Source of the DNA: an uncultured Clostridia bacterium
GTDB taxonomy: Bacteria; Bacillota; Clostridia; Christensenellales; UBA1242
Assembly: GCA_944381245.1 (NCBI GenBank)
Contig: CALWKK010000005.1
Span: forward strand, 1-53,625
Reading direction: 5' to 3'
Length of the DNA stretch: 53,625 nucleotides
The notes beneath the pieces are model-generated. The model saw only the letters and a list, made by a program, of their open reading frames with translations. It was not told the origin of the DNA and searched no databases. Positions 40,628 through 48,747 of this stretch are shown piece after piece. The translations under genes and the position numbers were made by a program. How positions within the stretch are numbered: the stretch's first letter is position 1; every line of letters begins with the position of its first letter.

Positions 40628-43150
40628 ATGGAAAAATTATTAATAATAGATGGCAACAGCATTATTAATAGAGCATTTTATGCCCTACCTCTTTTATCTA
40701 ATTCAAAAGGGGAATATTCTAATGCTTTATATGGATTTGTTAACATACTAACCAAAGCCATTGTTGATTTAAAACCTAAATACATCGCTATTGCTTTTGA
40801 TTATTCAAAAAAAACATTTAGAAATAATTTATATCCAGAATATAAAGCAACAAGAAAAAACATGCCAGAAGAATTAGCAACTCAATTTCCTATTTTAAAA
40901 GAAATGCTAAAAACAATGTCTATAAAGTATTTTGAAAAAGAAAATTTTGAAGCTGACGATATAATTGGAACGATAGCAAAAATTGAAAATGTTGAAAAAA
41001 TTATACTTTCAGGCGACAGAGATTTATTCCAACTTATTGATAATAATACCAAAATTTGGTTTCCTAAAAAAGGTGTTTCAGATATTTCAATAATTGATAT
41101 TAATGAATTAAAACAACAAATGAATTTAACTCCATCTCAAATAATAGATTATAAATCTTTACGTGGAGATAGCTCCGACAATATTCCAGGAGTTCCCGGT
41201 ATTGGAGAAAAGGGAGCTATGGAATTAATTTCAAGTTTTGGAAATTTGGAAAATTTATATTTGAATATTAACAATATTAAAGGAAAACTAAAAGAAAAAT
41301 TAACAAATGGAAAAGACCTTGCTTTTATTTCTAAAAAATTAGCAACTATAAATAGAAATGTTCCTATTGAAATAAATTTGAACGATTTGCAATATCCTTT
41401 TCCATATAGCAAAGAAACTTATAACTTTTTTAAAAATTATGAATTTAATAGTATTATCAAAAGAAACGAAATTTTTAATTCTTTTATTTATTCAAACGAA
41501 GAAAAAAAATCTAACTCTTATGAAACAATAATAATTAATTCAGCAGAAGAATTAAACAAAATTATATCTTTTATTAAGGAAGAGAATAGAATAGCTTTAG
41601 AGCTTGAAAATGAATTTAAATTTTCTTGTTCCCCAAATGTTTTATACACATTTAAACAAACAACAAATTTGTTCGAATCATATATATCTGCTGAAGAAGC
41701 AATAATAAATTTAAAACATATTTTTGAGAATAAAAATATAAAAAAAATATGTTATGATTCAAAAACAATTAAACATAAACTAAAAAAATATAATATATCA
41801 ATGAAGGGAGAAGTGTTTGATATAAATATAGCCAAATATCTTCTTGGCGACAGTTTAAAAGAAGAAAAATTTGAGCCACCTTTTTATTTTTTTATTGAAA
41901 AAGAATTATCATCAAGACTTTCTTCAAATGATTTAATAAATCTTTATAATAAAGTTGAAATGCCACTGGTTGAAGTTCTTTTTAATATGGAAGAAAATGG
42001 GTTGAAAATAGATTCTAAAAAATTAAATGAAATTAAAACAGAGTTTGAATTAGAATTAAAATTAATAACGCAAAAAATTAAATTATTTGCAAATGAAGAT
42101 TTTAATATAAATTCTCCAAAACAGCTTTCTTATGTTTTATTTGAAAAATTAGGATTAAAAGCAAAAAATAATAAAAAAAATTCTACAAGTGTTGATATCC
42201 TTGAAGAAATAGAAAGTCAACACCCTATTATATCAGAAATTTTAAAATATAGAAAAATTCAAAAAATATTATCATCTTACATTGAACCTTTCTATATTAT
42301 TTCTAAAAAAAATAATGATTATATAAAAACTATTTTTAACCAAACTTTAACTTCAACAGGTAGATTGTCTTCAAGCGAACCTAATTTACAAAATCTTCCC
42401 GTTAGAGACGAAGAAGGAAAAAAACTCAGAAAAATTTTTATTTCAAGATTTAATGACGGTCAAATAATTTCTGCAGATTATAATCAAATTGAACTTAGAT
42501 TAATGGCACATTTTAGCCAAGATCCAACTTTAATTGATGCTTTTAATCGAAAAGAAGACATTCATGCTAAAACTGCTTCTATGATATTCAACATTCCAAT
42601 AAAAGATGTTGATTCAAATCAACGAAGATTGGCTAAAACGGTCAACTTTGGTATTATTTACGGCATAAGTGAATATGGATTGTCGCTTAATCTTAAGACA
42701 TCTGTAAAACAAGCAAAAAATTATATGACATCTTATTTCAACATATTCCCAAAAATTAAAGAATATATGGAAAAAAGCATTGAAATTGCTAAAGAAAATG
42801 GATATGCAAAAACAATTTTTGGAAGAAAAAGATTTATTCCAGAATTAAGCTCTAAGAATATTGCAACAAGAAAATTTGGCGAACGCGTTGCAATAAATAT
42901 GCCTCTCCAAGGAACTGCTTCAGACATTATAAAACTGGCAATGATTAATGTACAAAATAAAATTGACGAAAATCAATTAAAATGTAAAATTATTTTGCAA
43001 ATACATGATGAATTAGTTATTGATTGCCCAAAATCAGAAATATCTGAAGTTAAAAAAATTCTTATTAATGAAATGGAAAATTCAGTTAAATTATCAGTTG
43101 ATTTACCCGTTGAAGTTGCTATTGGAGAAAATCTTTATGAATGTAAATAA
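40628..43150 (+). CDS. polA: DNA polymerase I
   Basis: Gap filling and RNA primer removal. The 840 residues have an N-terminal 5'-3' exonuclease/FEN domain (about 1-285: IDGNSIINRAFYALP, ADDIIGT, GDSSDNIPGVPGIG), a middle 3'-5' exonuclease-like domain (about 295-460) and a family A polymerase domain (about 470-840: SADYNQIELRLMAH near 615, RRLAKTVNFGIIYG near 665, QIHDELVID near 790). In the middle domain the expected D-x-E of motif I is LELENE, so proofreading is probably inactive, as in Bacillus. The -10 hexamer is six bases before the start. Confidence 0.96.
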   Translation: MEKLLIIDGNSIINRAFYALPLLSNSKGEYSNALYGFVNILTKAIVDLKPKYIAIAFDYSKKTFRNNLYPEYKATRKNMPEELATQFPILKEMLKTMSIKYFEKENFEADDIIGTIAKIENVEKIILSGDRDLFQLIDNNTKIWFPKKGVSDISIIDINELKQQMNLTPSQIIDYKSLRGDSSDNIPGVPGIGEKGAMELISSFGNLENLYLNINNIKGKLKEKLTNGKDLAFISKKLATINRNVPIEINLNDLQYPFPYSKETYNFFKNYEFNSIIKRNEIFNSFIYSNEEKKSNSYETIIINSAEELNKIISFIKEENRIALELENEFKFSCSPNVLYTFKQTTNLFESYISAEEAIINLKHIFENKNIKKICYDSKTIKHKLKKYNISMKGEVFDINIAKYLLGDSLKEEKFEPPFYFFIEKELSSRLSSNDLINLYNKVEMPLVEVLFNMEENGLKIDSKKLNEIKTEFELELKLITQKIKLFANEDFNINSPKQLSYVLFEKLGLKAKNNKKNSTSVDILEEIESQHPIISEILKYRKIQKILSSYIEPFYIISKKNNDYIKTIFNQTLTSTGRLSSSEPNLQNLPVRDEEGKKLRKIFISRFNDGQIISADYNQIELRLMAHFSQDPTLIDAFNRKEDIHAKTASMIFNIPIKDVDSNQRRLAKTVNFGIIYGISEYGLSLNLKTSVKQAKNYMTSYFNIFPKIKEYMEKSIEIAKENGYAKTIFGRKRFIPELSSKNIATRKFGERVAINMPLQGTASDIIKLAMINVQNKIDENQLKCKIILQIHDELVIDCPKSEISEVKKILINEMENSVKLSVDLPVEVAIGENLYECK

Positions 43151-43342
43151 TTAAAATTTGTCTTTATTAAAATTATCACTTTTTAGATTTATTTTTTGCA
43201 ATACTATTGTTTGAAGAACAGAACAAATTTGTCCAGTTAAAGTTTTTAGCAAATTAATTTCACTTATATCTTTATCTCTGGACATTTCTATTGCAATTTG
43301 AGTTGCCAAAATCGCCAATTTTTCAGGCGAGCAGTTTTTCAT
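43151..43342 (-). CDS. Small hypothetical protein (DUF6774-like pattern)
   Basis: A 63-residue soluble protein. The line CSPEKLAILATQIAIEMSRD followed by LLKTLTGQICSVLQTI resembles the small helical DUF6774 proteins common in clostridia (a Cys near the start, L-A-I-L-A-x-x-I-A). It starts right after the polA stop on the opposite strand and has no good ribosome-binding site. A CATAAA hexamer seven bases upstream could be a -10. Real gene but modest confidence. Confidence 0.55.
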   Translation of the reverse strand: MKNCSPEKLAILATQIAIEMSRDKDISEINLLKTLTGQICSVLQTIVLQKINLKSDNFNKDKF

Positions 43343-43435
43343 ATTAATATTTATGAAATGTTAAAAATTTATGCCACACAAAATAAAATTTTTAAACTTG
43401 TAAAAAATATGATAAAATAAAAAAAGGAGTTAATC

Positions 43436-44224
43436 ATGGAAATTAATTGGTTTGATTATAATGACAAATCAAAAAGCGTTTTTGACGCTAAAGAACACGC
43501 AAAAAGCGAACACAGAAAGCCCATTATAAATATAAATTTTCCTAATAAAGCAGTTCTTTTTTGTATGGGAAAAGCGATGGGAATAATTAAAAACAATTTT
43601 GAAACAGAAACTATAATAAATGAATTACCTGGATTTATAACAAAACCTGAAATAATAAAAATTAAACATTTTGAAAATGTATGCTTTCTACATGGTGGAT
43701 ATGCAGCTCCACAAACTGCAGATGTCGTCGAAACTCTTAATGCCCTGGGAGTTAAGGAGTTAATCTTGTTTGGAATGATTGGAGGATTTGGAGAAAACTT
43801 AAAGATTGGAGATGTAACTTTTCCAAATAAAATTCTTGCCGAAGATGGCGTTTCTCTGCATTACGGCTTAACTAATGAATTTATCAATAATAATTGTCCA
43901 GAACAATTTAATGATTTATTTGAATATTTGAAAAATAAGGGGCACAACTGTTTAACTAAAGATATTGTTACTTCTGTTGCTGTTTTTAGGCAAACTTTTA
44001 AAAAAGAAGAATATTGGAGATCTAAAGGTTGTGTTGGAGTCGAAATGGAAGCAGCTGGATTTTTGTCAGCCTGCCACTTTTTAAAATTACCTTGTTATTG
44101 TGTTTTTTTTGTTTCTGACAAACACCCTTTAAACGAAAATGATAAATGGGAATGGAGAACAACTGAATTTACAAAAGTTCAAACAAAATTTGTTTGCGAT
44201 GTTGTTAATTATTTCTTAAAATAA
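43436..44224 (+). CDS. Nucleoside phosphorylase-family protein (PNP_UDP_1)
   Basis: Probable purine or uridine phosphorylase / nucleosidase. The 262 residues contain the phosphate-binding-like stretch FGMIGGFGENLKIGDV and the ribose/base pocket line GVEMEAAGFLSAC near 200, followed by FFVSDKHP. AAAGGAG precedes the ATG. Substrate cannot be decided; the E-M-E-A motif is kept in both uridine and purine types. Confidence 0.85.
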   Translation: MEINWFDYNDKSKSVFDAKEHAKSEHRKPIININFPNKAVLFCMGKAMGIIKNNFETETIINELPGFITKPEIIKIKHFENVCFLHGGYAAPQTADVVETLNALGVKELILFGMIGGFGENLKIGDVTFPNKILAEDGVSLHYGLTNEFINNNCPEQFNDLFEYLKNKGHNCLTKDIVTSVAVFRQTFKKEEYWRSKGCVGVEMEAAGFLSACHFLKLPCYCVFFVSDKHPLNENDKWEWRTTEFTKVQTKFVCDVVNYFLK

Positions 44225-44248
44225 AATAATATTTTAAAATTTTAATAG

Positions 44249-44254
44249 CATAAT
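44249..44254 (+). promoter_or_regulatory. -10 element abutting the deacetylase start (leaderless candidate)
   Basis: CATAAT at 44249-44254 (five of six consensus bases), six bases before the ATG at 44261. No Shine-Dalgarno and no clear -35. Confidence 0.35.
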
Positions 44255-44260
44255 AAAATT

Positions 44261-45370
44261 ATGAAAAATTTCATAATTTTTATTTGTTTTTTTTCGATAG
44301 TGGGAACACTGTTGGCACTTCCTATAACATTTACTAATGGCGAAACTTTACAAACTAATATTGATTCACAATCAAATATGATTGCATTCGATGGAAACAT
44401 AGAACATATCTTCACACACTGTTTGCTTGCATATCCTTCCTTAGCTCTTTCTGAAGAAAATAATATGAAACAATATTATGAGAAAGACTGTATAACCCCA
44501 AATGAATTTAGTTTAATTTTAAAAGAATTATATGAAAATAATTATGTTTTAATAAATATTAATGATATTTTTGAAAATATTAATGGAAAAATAATAAAAA
44601 AGAAAGTTTTTGTTCCCGAAGGAAAAAAACCTTTAATTTTAAGTTTTGATGATGTTAATTATGATCAAAAAAAATTAAAAAAAGGAATGGTTGATAAAAT
44701 CATTGTTGACGAACAAGGAAATCTTGCATCAGAAACAGAAATAACTTGGAGTACAACTAAAAAAATAGATATAAGCTATGATAACGAGTTTATACCTATA
44801 CTAGAAAATTTTATAAAAACCTATCCCGATTTTTCAGTTAATGGGGCTAAAGGAACAATTTGTTTAACCGGTTATGATGGAATTTTGGGATATCGCACAA
44901 GCAAAAAGAATACCGTTAACAGACAACAAGAGATTAATTCTGCAAAAATCGTTGTAGATAAATTAAAAACAAATGGTTGGAATTTTGCTTGTCATTCTTT
45001 TGGTCACTATCATATGAAAAATATTTCCGATGAACAGTTTAAACAAGAATTAGAAAATTGGAAAGAACAAGTAGAACCTATTATCGGTGAGACAAATATA
45101 TATGTTTATCCATATGGTGAATGGGAATTAACAGACGACAATAATAATACCAGCATAAAACATCAAATGCTTATTGATTATGGATTTCAATTATTTTGTG
45201 GTGTTGGTTCAAATCCTTTTTTTTCATATATGCCTTTGAACACATCTGGAACAAAATCTCTTTTTATGGATAGAACTCCTATTGATGGATATTCATTAAA
45301 AAATCGAAAAAAAGAACTTTTAAGATTTTTTAATGCAGATGAAGTGTATGATTTTAAGTATAGGACTTAA
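44261..45370 (+). CDS. Exported polysaccharide deacetylase-like protein
   Basis: A 369-residue protein with an N-terminal signal or anchor (about 1-20). NodB-type motifs are present: LILSFDD (Asp130-131), HSFGHYH (His245, His249) and VYPYGEW near 280. A large insertion separates motif 1 from motif 2. It is likely a cell-wall or other extracellular polysaccharide deacetylase, but the substrate is unknown. It differs clearly from the PdaB protein at 36075. Confidence 0.82.
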   Translation: MKNFIIFICFFSIVGTLLALPITFTNGETLQTNIDSQSNMIAFDGNIEHIFTHCLLAYPSLALSEENNMKQYYEKDCITPNEFSLILKELYENNYVLININDIFENINGKIIKKKVFVPEGKKPLILSFDDVNYDQKKLKKGMVDKIIVDEQGNLASETEITWSTTKKIDISYDNEFIPILENFIKTYPDFSVNGAKGTICLTGYDGILGYRTSKKNTVNRQQEINSAKIVVDKLKTNGWNFACHSFGHYHMKNISDEQFKQELENWKEQVEPIIGETNIYVYPYGEWELTDDNNNTSIKHQMLIDYGFQLFCGVGSNPFFSYMPLNTSGTKSLFMDRTPIDGYSLKNRKKELLRFFNADEVYDFKYRT

Positions 45371-45398
45371 GAATTTTAAAACACCCCTGTTTTACTCC

Positions 45399-45648
45399 AA
45401 AAAATAACTTAAGATTTAATAAAATTCATATTCTGTATTTAGCACAGTCGGTATCAAATAGACAAGTTTTACAAAAATCACTCAAAATTTTAACAAAACT
45501 CACATATTATAATGTGCGCAGTAAATATCGCGCAACATTAGTAATTCTAAAATAGCCTAATTTTTAGACCCAAAAAAACACATTGAAAATTTAATAAAAA
45601 TCACACATACTGATGTGGTTTTGCGGATAAAACACAGCCTTGGTAACA
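45399..45648. repeat. Three diverged tandem copies of an intergenic unit
   Basis: Units begin at about 45399, 45472 and 45571. Each opens with an A-run and a CAC-like block, goes through ATTTAATAAAA-like sequence, then CACAT...ATGTG (a weak hairpin in units 2 and 3), and ends with a CAGNC-GGTA-like tail. Periods are about 73 and 99 bases. They fill the 289-base gap between the deacetylase and obg. Nothing else is seen there; origin unknown. Confidence 0.5.
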
Positions 45649-45659
45649 ATATATGCAAA

Positions 45660-46937
45660 TCAATCTGTTAAAACAAATTCAATATCTTTTATTTTGACAG
45701 TATCACCGTTTTTAGCACCTGCTTGGTATAATTTGTCTATTATTCCGTCTTCTTTTAATCTTTTTTGAAAATAAGCAAAAGATTCCATGTCGTCTAAAAC
45801 AATTCCTCTTATCATATTTTCAATTAACCCTCCACTAACAAGATAAACATTTTCTTGTTCTTTTATTATTTGTAAGGTTGTTTTATCTCTAACATCAAGT
45901 TGGTAGTTTTCTATTTGAATTGGTTCTGATTTTGGTAAAGTTTTTAACACATTCCACATTAAAGCTTTTAGTTGTTCTATATTTTCATTTGTTATAGCCG
46001 AAATTGTTAAAATATTTATTTCATTATTTTTTAATTTCTTTTTAAACGTATTAACTTTATTTTCTAGCTCTTCTTTGGATAATAAATCTGATTTTGTAAA
46101 CACAATAATTTGTGGAAGCAAGCTTAATTTTTCATTATATTTTTTCAATTCATTATTAATGTTATTATAATCTTCAAAAGGCTCTCTTCCTTCAAATCCG
46201 GATATATCTATCATATGTAAAATCAATCTAACTCTTTCAATATGTTTTAAAAATTCATGCCCTAATCCAATACCTTCGCTAGCTCCTTCAATCAATCCAG
46301 GAATATCTGCTATAACAAAATTATTTCCATAATAATCAACTACCCCTAAATTAGGAACTAATGTGGTGAAATGATAATTTGCGATTTTAGGTTGAGCGTT
46401 AGTTATAATTGAAAGCAATGTACTTTTCCCAACATTTGGATATCCAACCAAACCAACATCGGCAATTGTTTTTAATTCTAAAATAACTTCATACATCTTT
46501 GTTTTTTCACCAGTTTGAGCAAAATGCGGAGCTTGTCTGGTTGATGTTGCAAAAAAGTTATTTCCTCTTCCGCCGCCACCACCTCTTAAAACTTTAACAG
46601 GTTGATCCTCCTTAGATAAATCTGCTATTATTTTTCCACTATTAGCATCCTTAATAATAGTTCCGCATGGCACTGTTATATACAAATCTTCTCCATCTTT
46701 TCCAGTGCAAAGTTGTTTACCACCTCTTTGGCCATCTTCTGCTTTAAATTTTGTTTTAAATTTGAATGAGTATAATGTATTTATATCATTTTTTGCAATG
46801 AAATAAACATCTCCCCCTTTACCTCCATTACCTCCATCTGGGCCTCCATTCATTGTTAATTTTGTTCTATGAAATGAAGTTGCACCATCTCCTCCATTTC
46901 CAGCTTGAATTTTTATTTTTGCTACATCTAAAAACAT
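45660..46937 (-). CDS. obg: GTPase Obg
   Basis: Essential ribosome-associated GTPase involved in 50S assembly and stress response. The 425 residues contain the glycine-rich Obg domain (1-155, GGNGGKGGDVYF and GGGGGRGN), the G domain with G1 GYPNVGKS (165-172) and DIPGLIEGASEG, and a C-terminal OCT domain (about 345-425). AAGGA lies upstream of the ATG at 46937, so a longer frame is rejected. It starts four bases after nth. Confidence 0.96.
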   Translation of the reverse strand: MFLDVAKIKIQAGNGGDGATSFHRTKLTMNGGPDGGNGGKGGDVYFIAKNDINTLYSFKFKTKFKAEDGQRGGKQLCTGKDGEDLYITVPCGTIIKDANSGKIIADLSKEDQPVKVLRGGGGGRGNNFFATSTRQAPHFAQTGEKTKMYEVILELKTIADVGLVGYPNVGKSTLLSIITNAQPKIANYHFTTLVPNLGVVDYYGNNFVIADIPGLIEGASEGIGLGHEFLKHIERVRLILHMIDISGFEGREPFEDYNNINNELKKYNEKLSLLPQIIVFTKSDLLSKEELENKVNTFKKKLKNNEINILTISAITNENIEQLKALMWNVLKTLPKSEPIQIENYQLDVRDKTTLQIIKEQENVYLVSGGLIENMIRGIVLDDMESFAYFQKRLKEDGIIDKLYQAGAKNGDTVKIKDIEFVLTD

Positions 46938-46941
46938 AATT

Positions 46942-47577
46942 CTATATCCTTTTATTTTTCTTATAGTATACACATTTTTCTTTTAATAAACAATTATTAC
47001 ATAAAGGTTTTTTTGCTTTACATATATATCTTCCAAATAAAACAAACAAATAATGAAAGTTTGTCCAAAATTTTTTATCTATAATTTTTTGCAAATCTTT
47101 TTCAACTTTTTCTGGATTCTTTTCTTTTGATAAATTTAATCTGTTTGCAACCCTATGAACATGAGTATCCACGGCTATTGCATCTTTACCAAATCCTGCT
47201 GATATTATTACATTTGCTGTTTTTCTCCCAACGCCTGGAAGTTTTATTAATCTATCAAAATCTTCTGGTATAATACCTTTATATTTTTCAACAATAATTT
47301 TACTTGCATTAATAATATTCTTTGCTTTATTATGATAAAGTCCACAAGGCATAATATATTTTTCTAATTCTTCTAAATTTATTTTTGAAATTGATTCAAA
47401 GTCTGGATATTTCTCAAATAAATTTTTAGTTACCATATTAACCCTTTTATCCGTACATTGCGCAGATAATATAACACTAACAAATAATTCATACAAATTA
47501 CGAAATTTTAACTCGCAACTTGCGTTAGGGAATTTTTTTACCAAAAAATTATAAATTTCTTCAATATTTTTATTCAT
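46942..47577 (-). CDS. nth: Endonuclease III
   Basis: Base-excision repair glycosylase/AP lyase for oxidised pyrimidines. The 211 residues have the helix-hairpin-helix LPGVGRKTANVI with catalytic Lys119, Asp137 in VDTHV, and a C-terminal [4Fe-4S] motif C186-x6-C193-x2-C196-x5-C202. No Shine-Dalgarno: a perfect TATAAT lies six bases before the ATG, so it may be leaderless. Confidence 0.96.
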   Translation of the reverse strand: MNKNIEEIYNFLVKKFPNASCELKFRNLYELFVSVILSAQCTDKRVNMVTKNLFEKYPDFESISKINLEELEKYIMPCGLYHNKAKNIINASKIIVEKYKGIIPEDFDRLIKLPGVGRKTANVIISAGFGKDAIAVDTHVHRVANRLNLSKEKNPEKVEKDLQKIIDKKFWTNFHYLFVLFGRYICKAKKPLCNNCLLKEKCVYYKKNKRI

Positions 47578-47583
47578 TTAATT

Positions 47584-47589
47584 ATTATA
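47584..47589 (-). promoter_or_regulatory. -10 element abutting the nth start (leaderless candidate)
   Basis: Minus strand TATAAT at 47589-47584, six bases before the ATG at 47577. The -35 is weak. Confidence 0.5.
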
Positions 47590-47602
47590 ACATATATTTT
47601 GT

Positions 47603-47630
47603 TTGAAATATAGTAAAAATATGATATTAT
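47603..47630 (+). promoter_or_regulatory. Promoter of acpP
   Basis: TTGAAA at 47603-47608, 16-base spacer, TATTAT at 47625-47630. It lies back to back with the nth promoter. Confidence 0.65.
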
Positions 47631-47647
47631 AAATTATTGGAGGTTAT

Positions 47648-47869
47648 ATGACAATAGAAAAAATAAAAGAAATTTTGGCATCTCAATTAAACATCTCAAT
47701 TGAAAAAATTAATGATGATTCAAAAATTATTGAAGACTTGGGCGCTGATTCTCTTGATATGGTTGAAATGTTAATGACTCTTGAAGACGAATATGGAATA
47801 TCAATTTCAGACGAAGATGCAGTAAATTTGAAAACAGTTTCAGATATAATGAAATACATTGAAAAATAA
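47648..47869 (+). CDS. acpP: Acyl carrier protein
   Basis: Carries acyl chains in fatty acid synthesis through a phosphopantetheine arm. The 73 residues show the attachment motif LGADSLDMVE with Ser35. Acidic and helical as usual. GGAGG precedes the ATG. It is monocistronic, with its own promoter and terminator, away from fab genes. Confidence 0.95.
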   Translation: MTIEKIKEILASQLNISIEKINDDSKIIEDLGADSLDMVEMLMTLEDEYGISISDEDAVNLKTVSDIMKYIEK

Positions 47870-47890
47870 ATGCCATTAGGCATTTTTTTT
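47867..47890 (+). terminator. Terminator of acpP
   Basis: AATGCC ATTA GGCATT hairpin and T-run. The stop codon of the opposite-strand gene (47876-47878) lies in the loop and arm of this hairpin. Confidence 0.8.
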
Positions 47891-48643
47891 ATACATCTCT
47901 ATTGCTATATTTTTTATATTATTATAATATTTTTTATCTTCTATTTTTATATATTCACCTTTAAGTTGATTATCAATTATCCTATTTAATTCTTTCATGC
48001 CTAAATAATCAATTGAAGGAATATTTTTTTCATCTTTTACTCTAAACATAAATTCAAATTCTTCGAATTTGTTTTTATAAAATAATTCAGTTTTTTCACC
48101 ATTATAAATTTTAAAAAATTCAATATTAATATTCTGATATTTTTCTTTTATTTGACTAAATAACACACCTTTATCAACAAAACCCTTAGAAGTTTCTTTA
48201 AAAGATAAGTTTTTATCAAAAATATAACTATTTTGCACTACTTCTCTAATAAAATAACCCCTTTTATCAAATGCATAATAAACTTTATAAAAATATAAAT
48301 TGTTATCTGATTTTTTTTTAATTGATAAATAATTTTTAGAAATTATTGTTTCTAAAACAAAAACATTATCATAACTGTTTATTATAAATTTAGTTCCTTT
48401 TTCAACGTTATCATTTATAGCTTTTTCTTTTCCATTTAAATTAAATAAGTTACTAACTTTTGGAATTTTTATATTTTGTAAATTTATCAAAACATCTTCA
48501 GTATATATATTTTGCTGACTCGCATAAATTGACAAAAATAATATAACATCTGAAATATCTTTTTCTAATATCGAAATTTTATTATGATAAAATTTCATTT
48601 TGTTTTCTAATATATTAATGAATTTTTCTTTAATTAATTCCAT
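47876..48643 (-). CDS. Hypothetical protein, leaderless transcript candidate
   Basis: A 255-residue soluble protein rich in Lys, Asn, Ile and Phe. I do not recognise it. The N-terminal 50 residues look helical; the rest is mixed. A TTG codon at 48694 opens the same frame, but it lies upstream of a clear promoter (TTGACA-17-GATAAT) whose -10 is seven bases before the ATG at 48643, so the ATG is the start and the mRNA is probably leaderless. Confidence 0.7.
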   Translation of the reverse strand: MELIKEKFINILENKMKFYHNKISILEKDISDVILFLSIYASQQNIYTEDVLINLQNIKIPKVSNLFNLNGKEKAINDNVEKGTKFIINSYDNVFVLETIISKNYLSIKKKSDNNLYFYKVYYAFDKRGYFIREVVQNSYIFDKNLSFKETSKGFVDKGVLFSQIKEKYQNINIEFFKIYNGEKTELFYKNKFEEFEFMFRVKDEKNIPSIDYLGMKELNRIIDNQLKGEYIKIEDKKYYNNIKNIAIEMYKKNA

Positions 48644-48650
48644 ATTGTTT

Positions 48651-48679
48651 ATTATCGTATATCTTTTCTTTTTTGTCAA
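48651..48679 (-). promoter_or_regulatory. Promoter abutting the 48643 start (leaderless candidate)
   Basis: Minus strand TTGACA at 48679-48674, 17-base spacer, GATAAT at 48656-48651, then seven bases to the ATG. The strongest of the leaderless candidates in this window. Confidence 0.7.
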
Positions 48680-48711
48680 AGTATTTGCTATCAAATAAAT
48701 TATATGTTATA

Positions 48712-48741
48712 TTAATATATAAATTTAATATAGGGTATAAT
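48712..48741 (+). promoter_or_regulatory. Promoter abutting the P-type ATPase start (leaderless candidate)
   Basis: TTAATA at 48712-48717, 18-base spacer, TATAAT at 48736-48741, then six bases (AAGGAA) to the ATG at 48748. The AGGA is too close to the ATG for a normal ribosome-binding site. Confidence 0.5.
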
Positions 48742-48747
48742 AAGGAA

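Noticed and set aside
45399..45648. CRISPR array
   Set aside because: Only three units, diverged, with unequal periods of about 73 and 99 bases and no clear spacer-repeat boundary.
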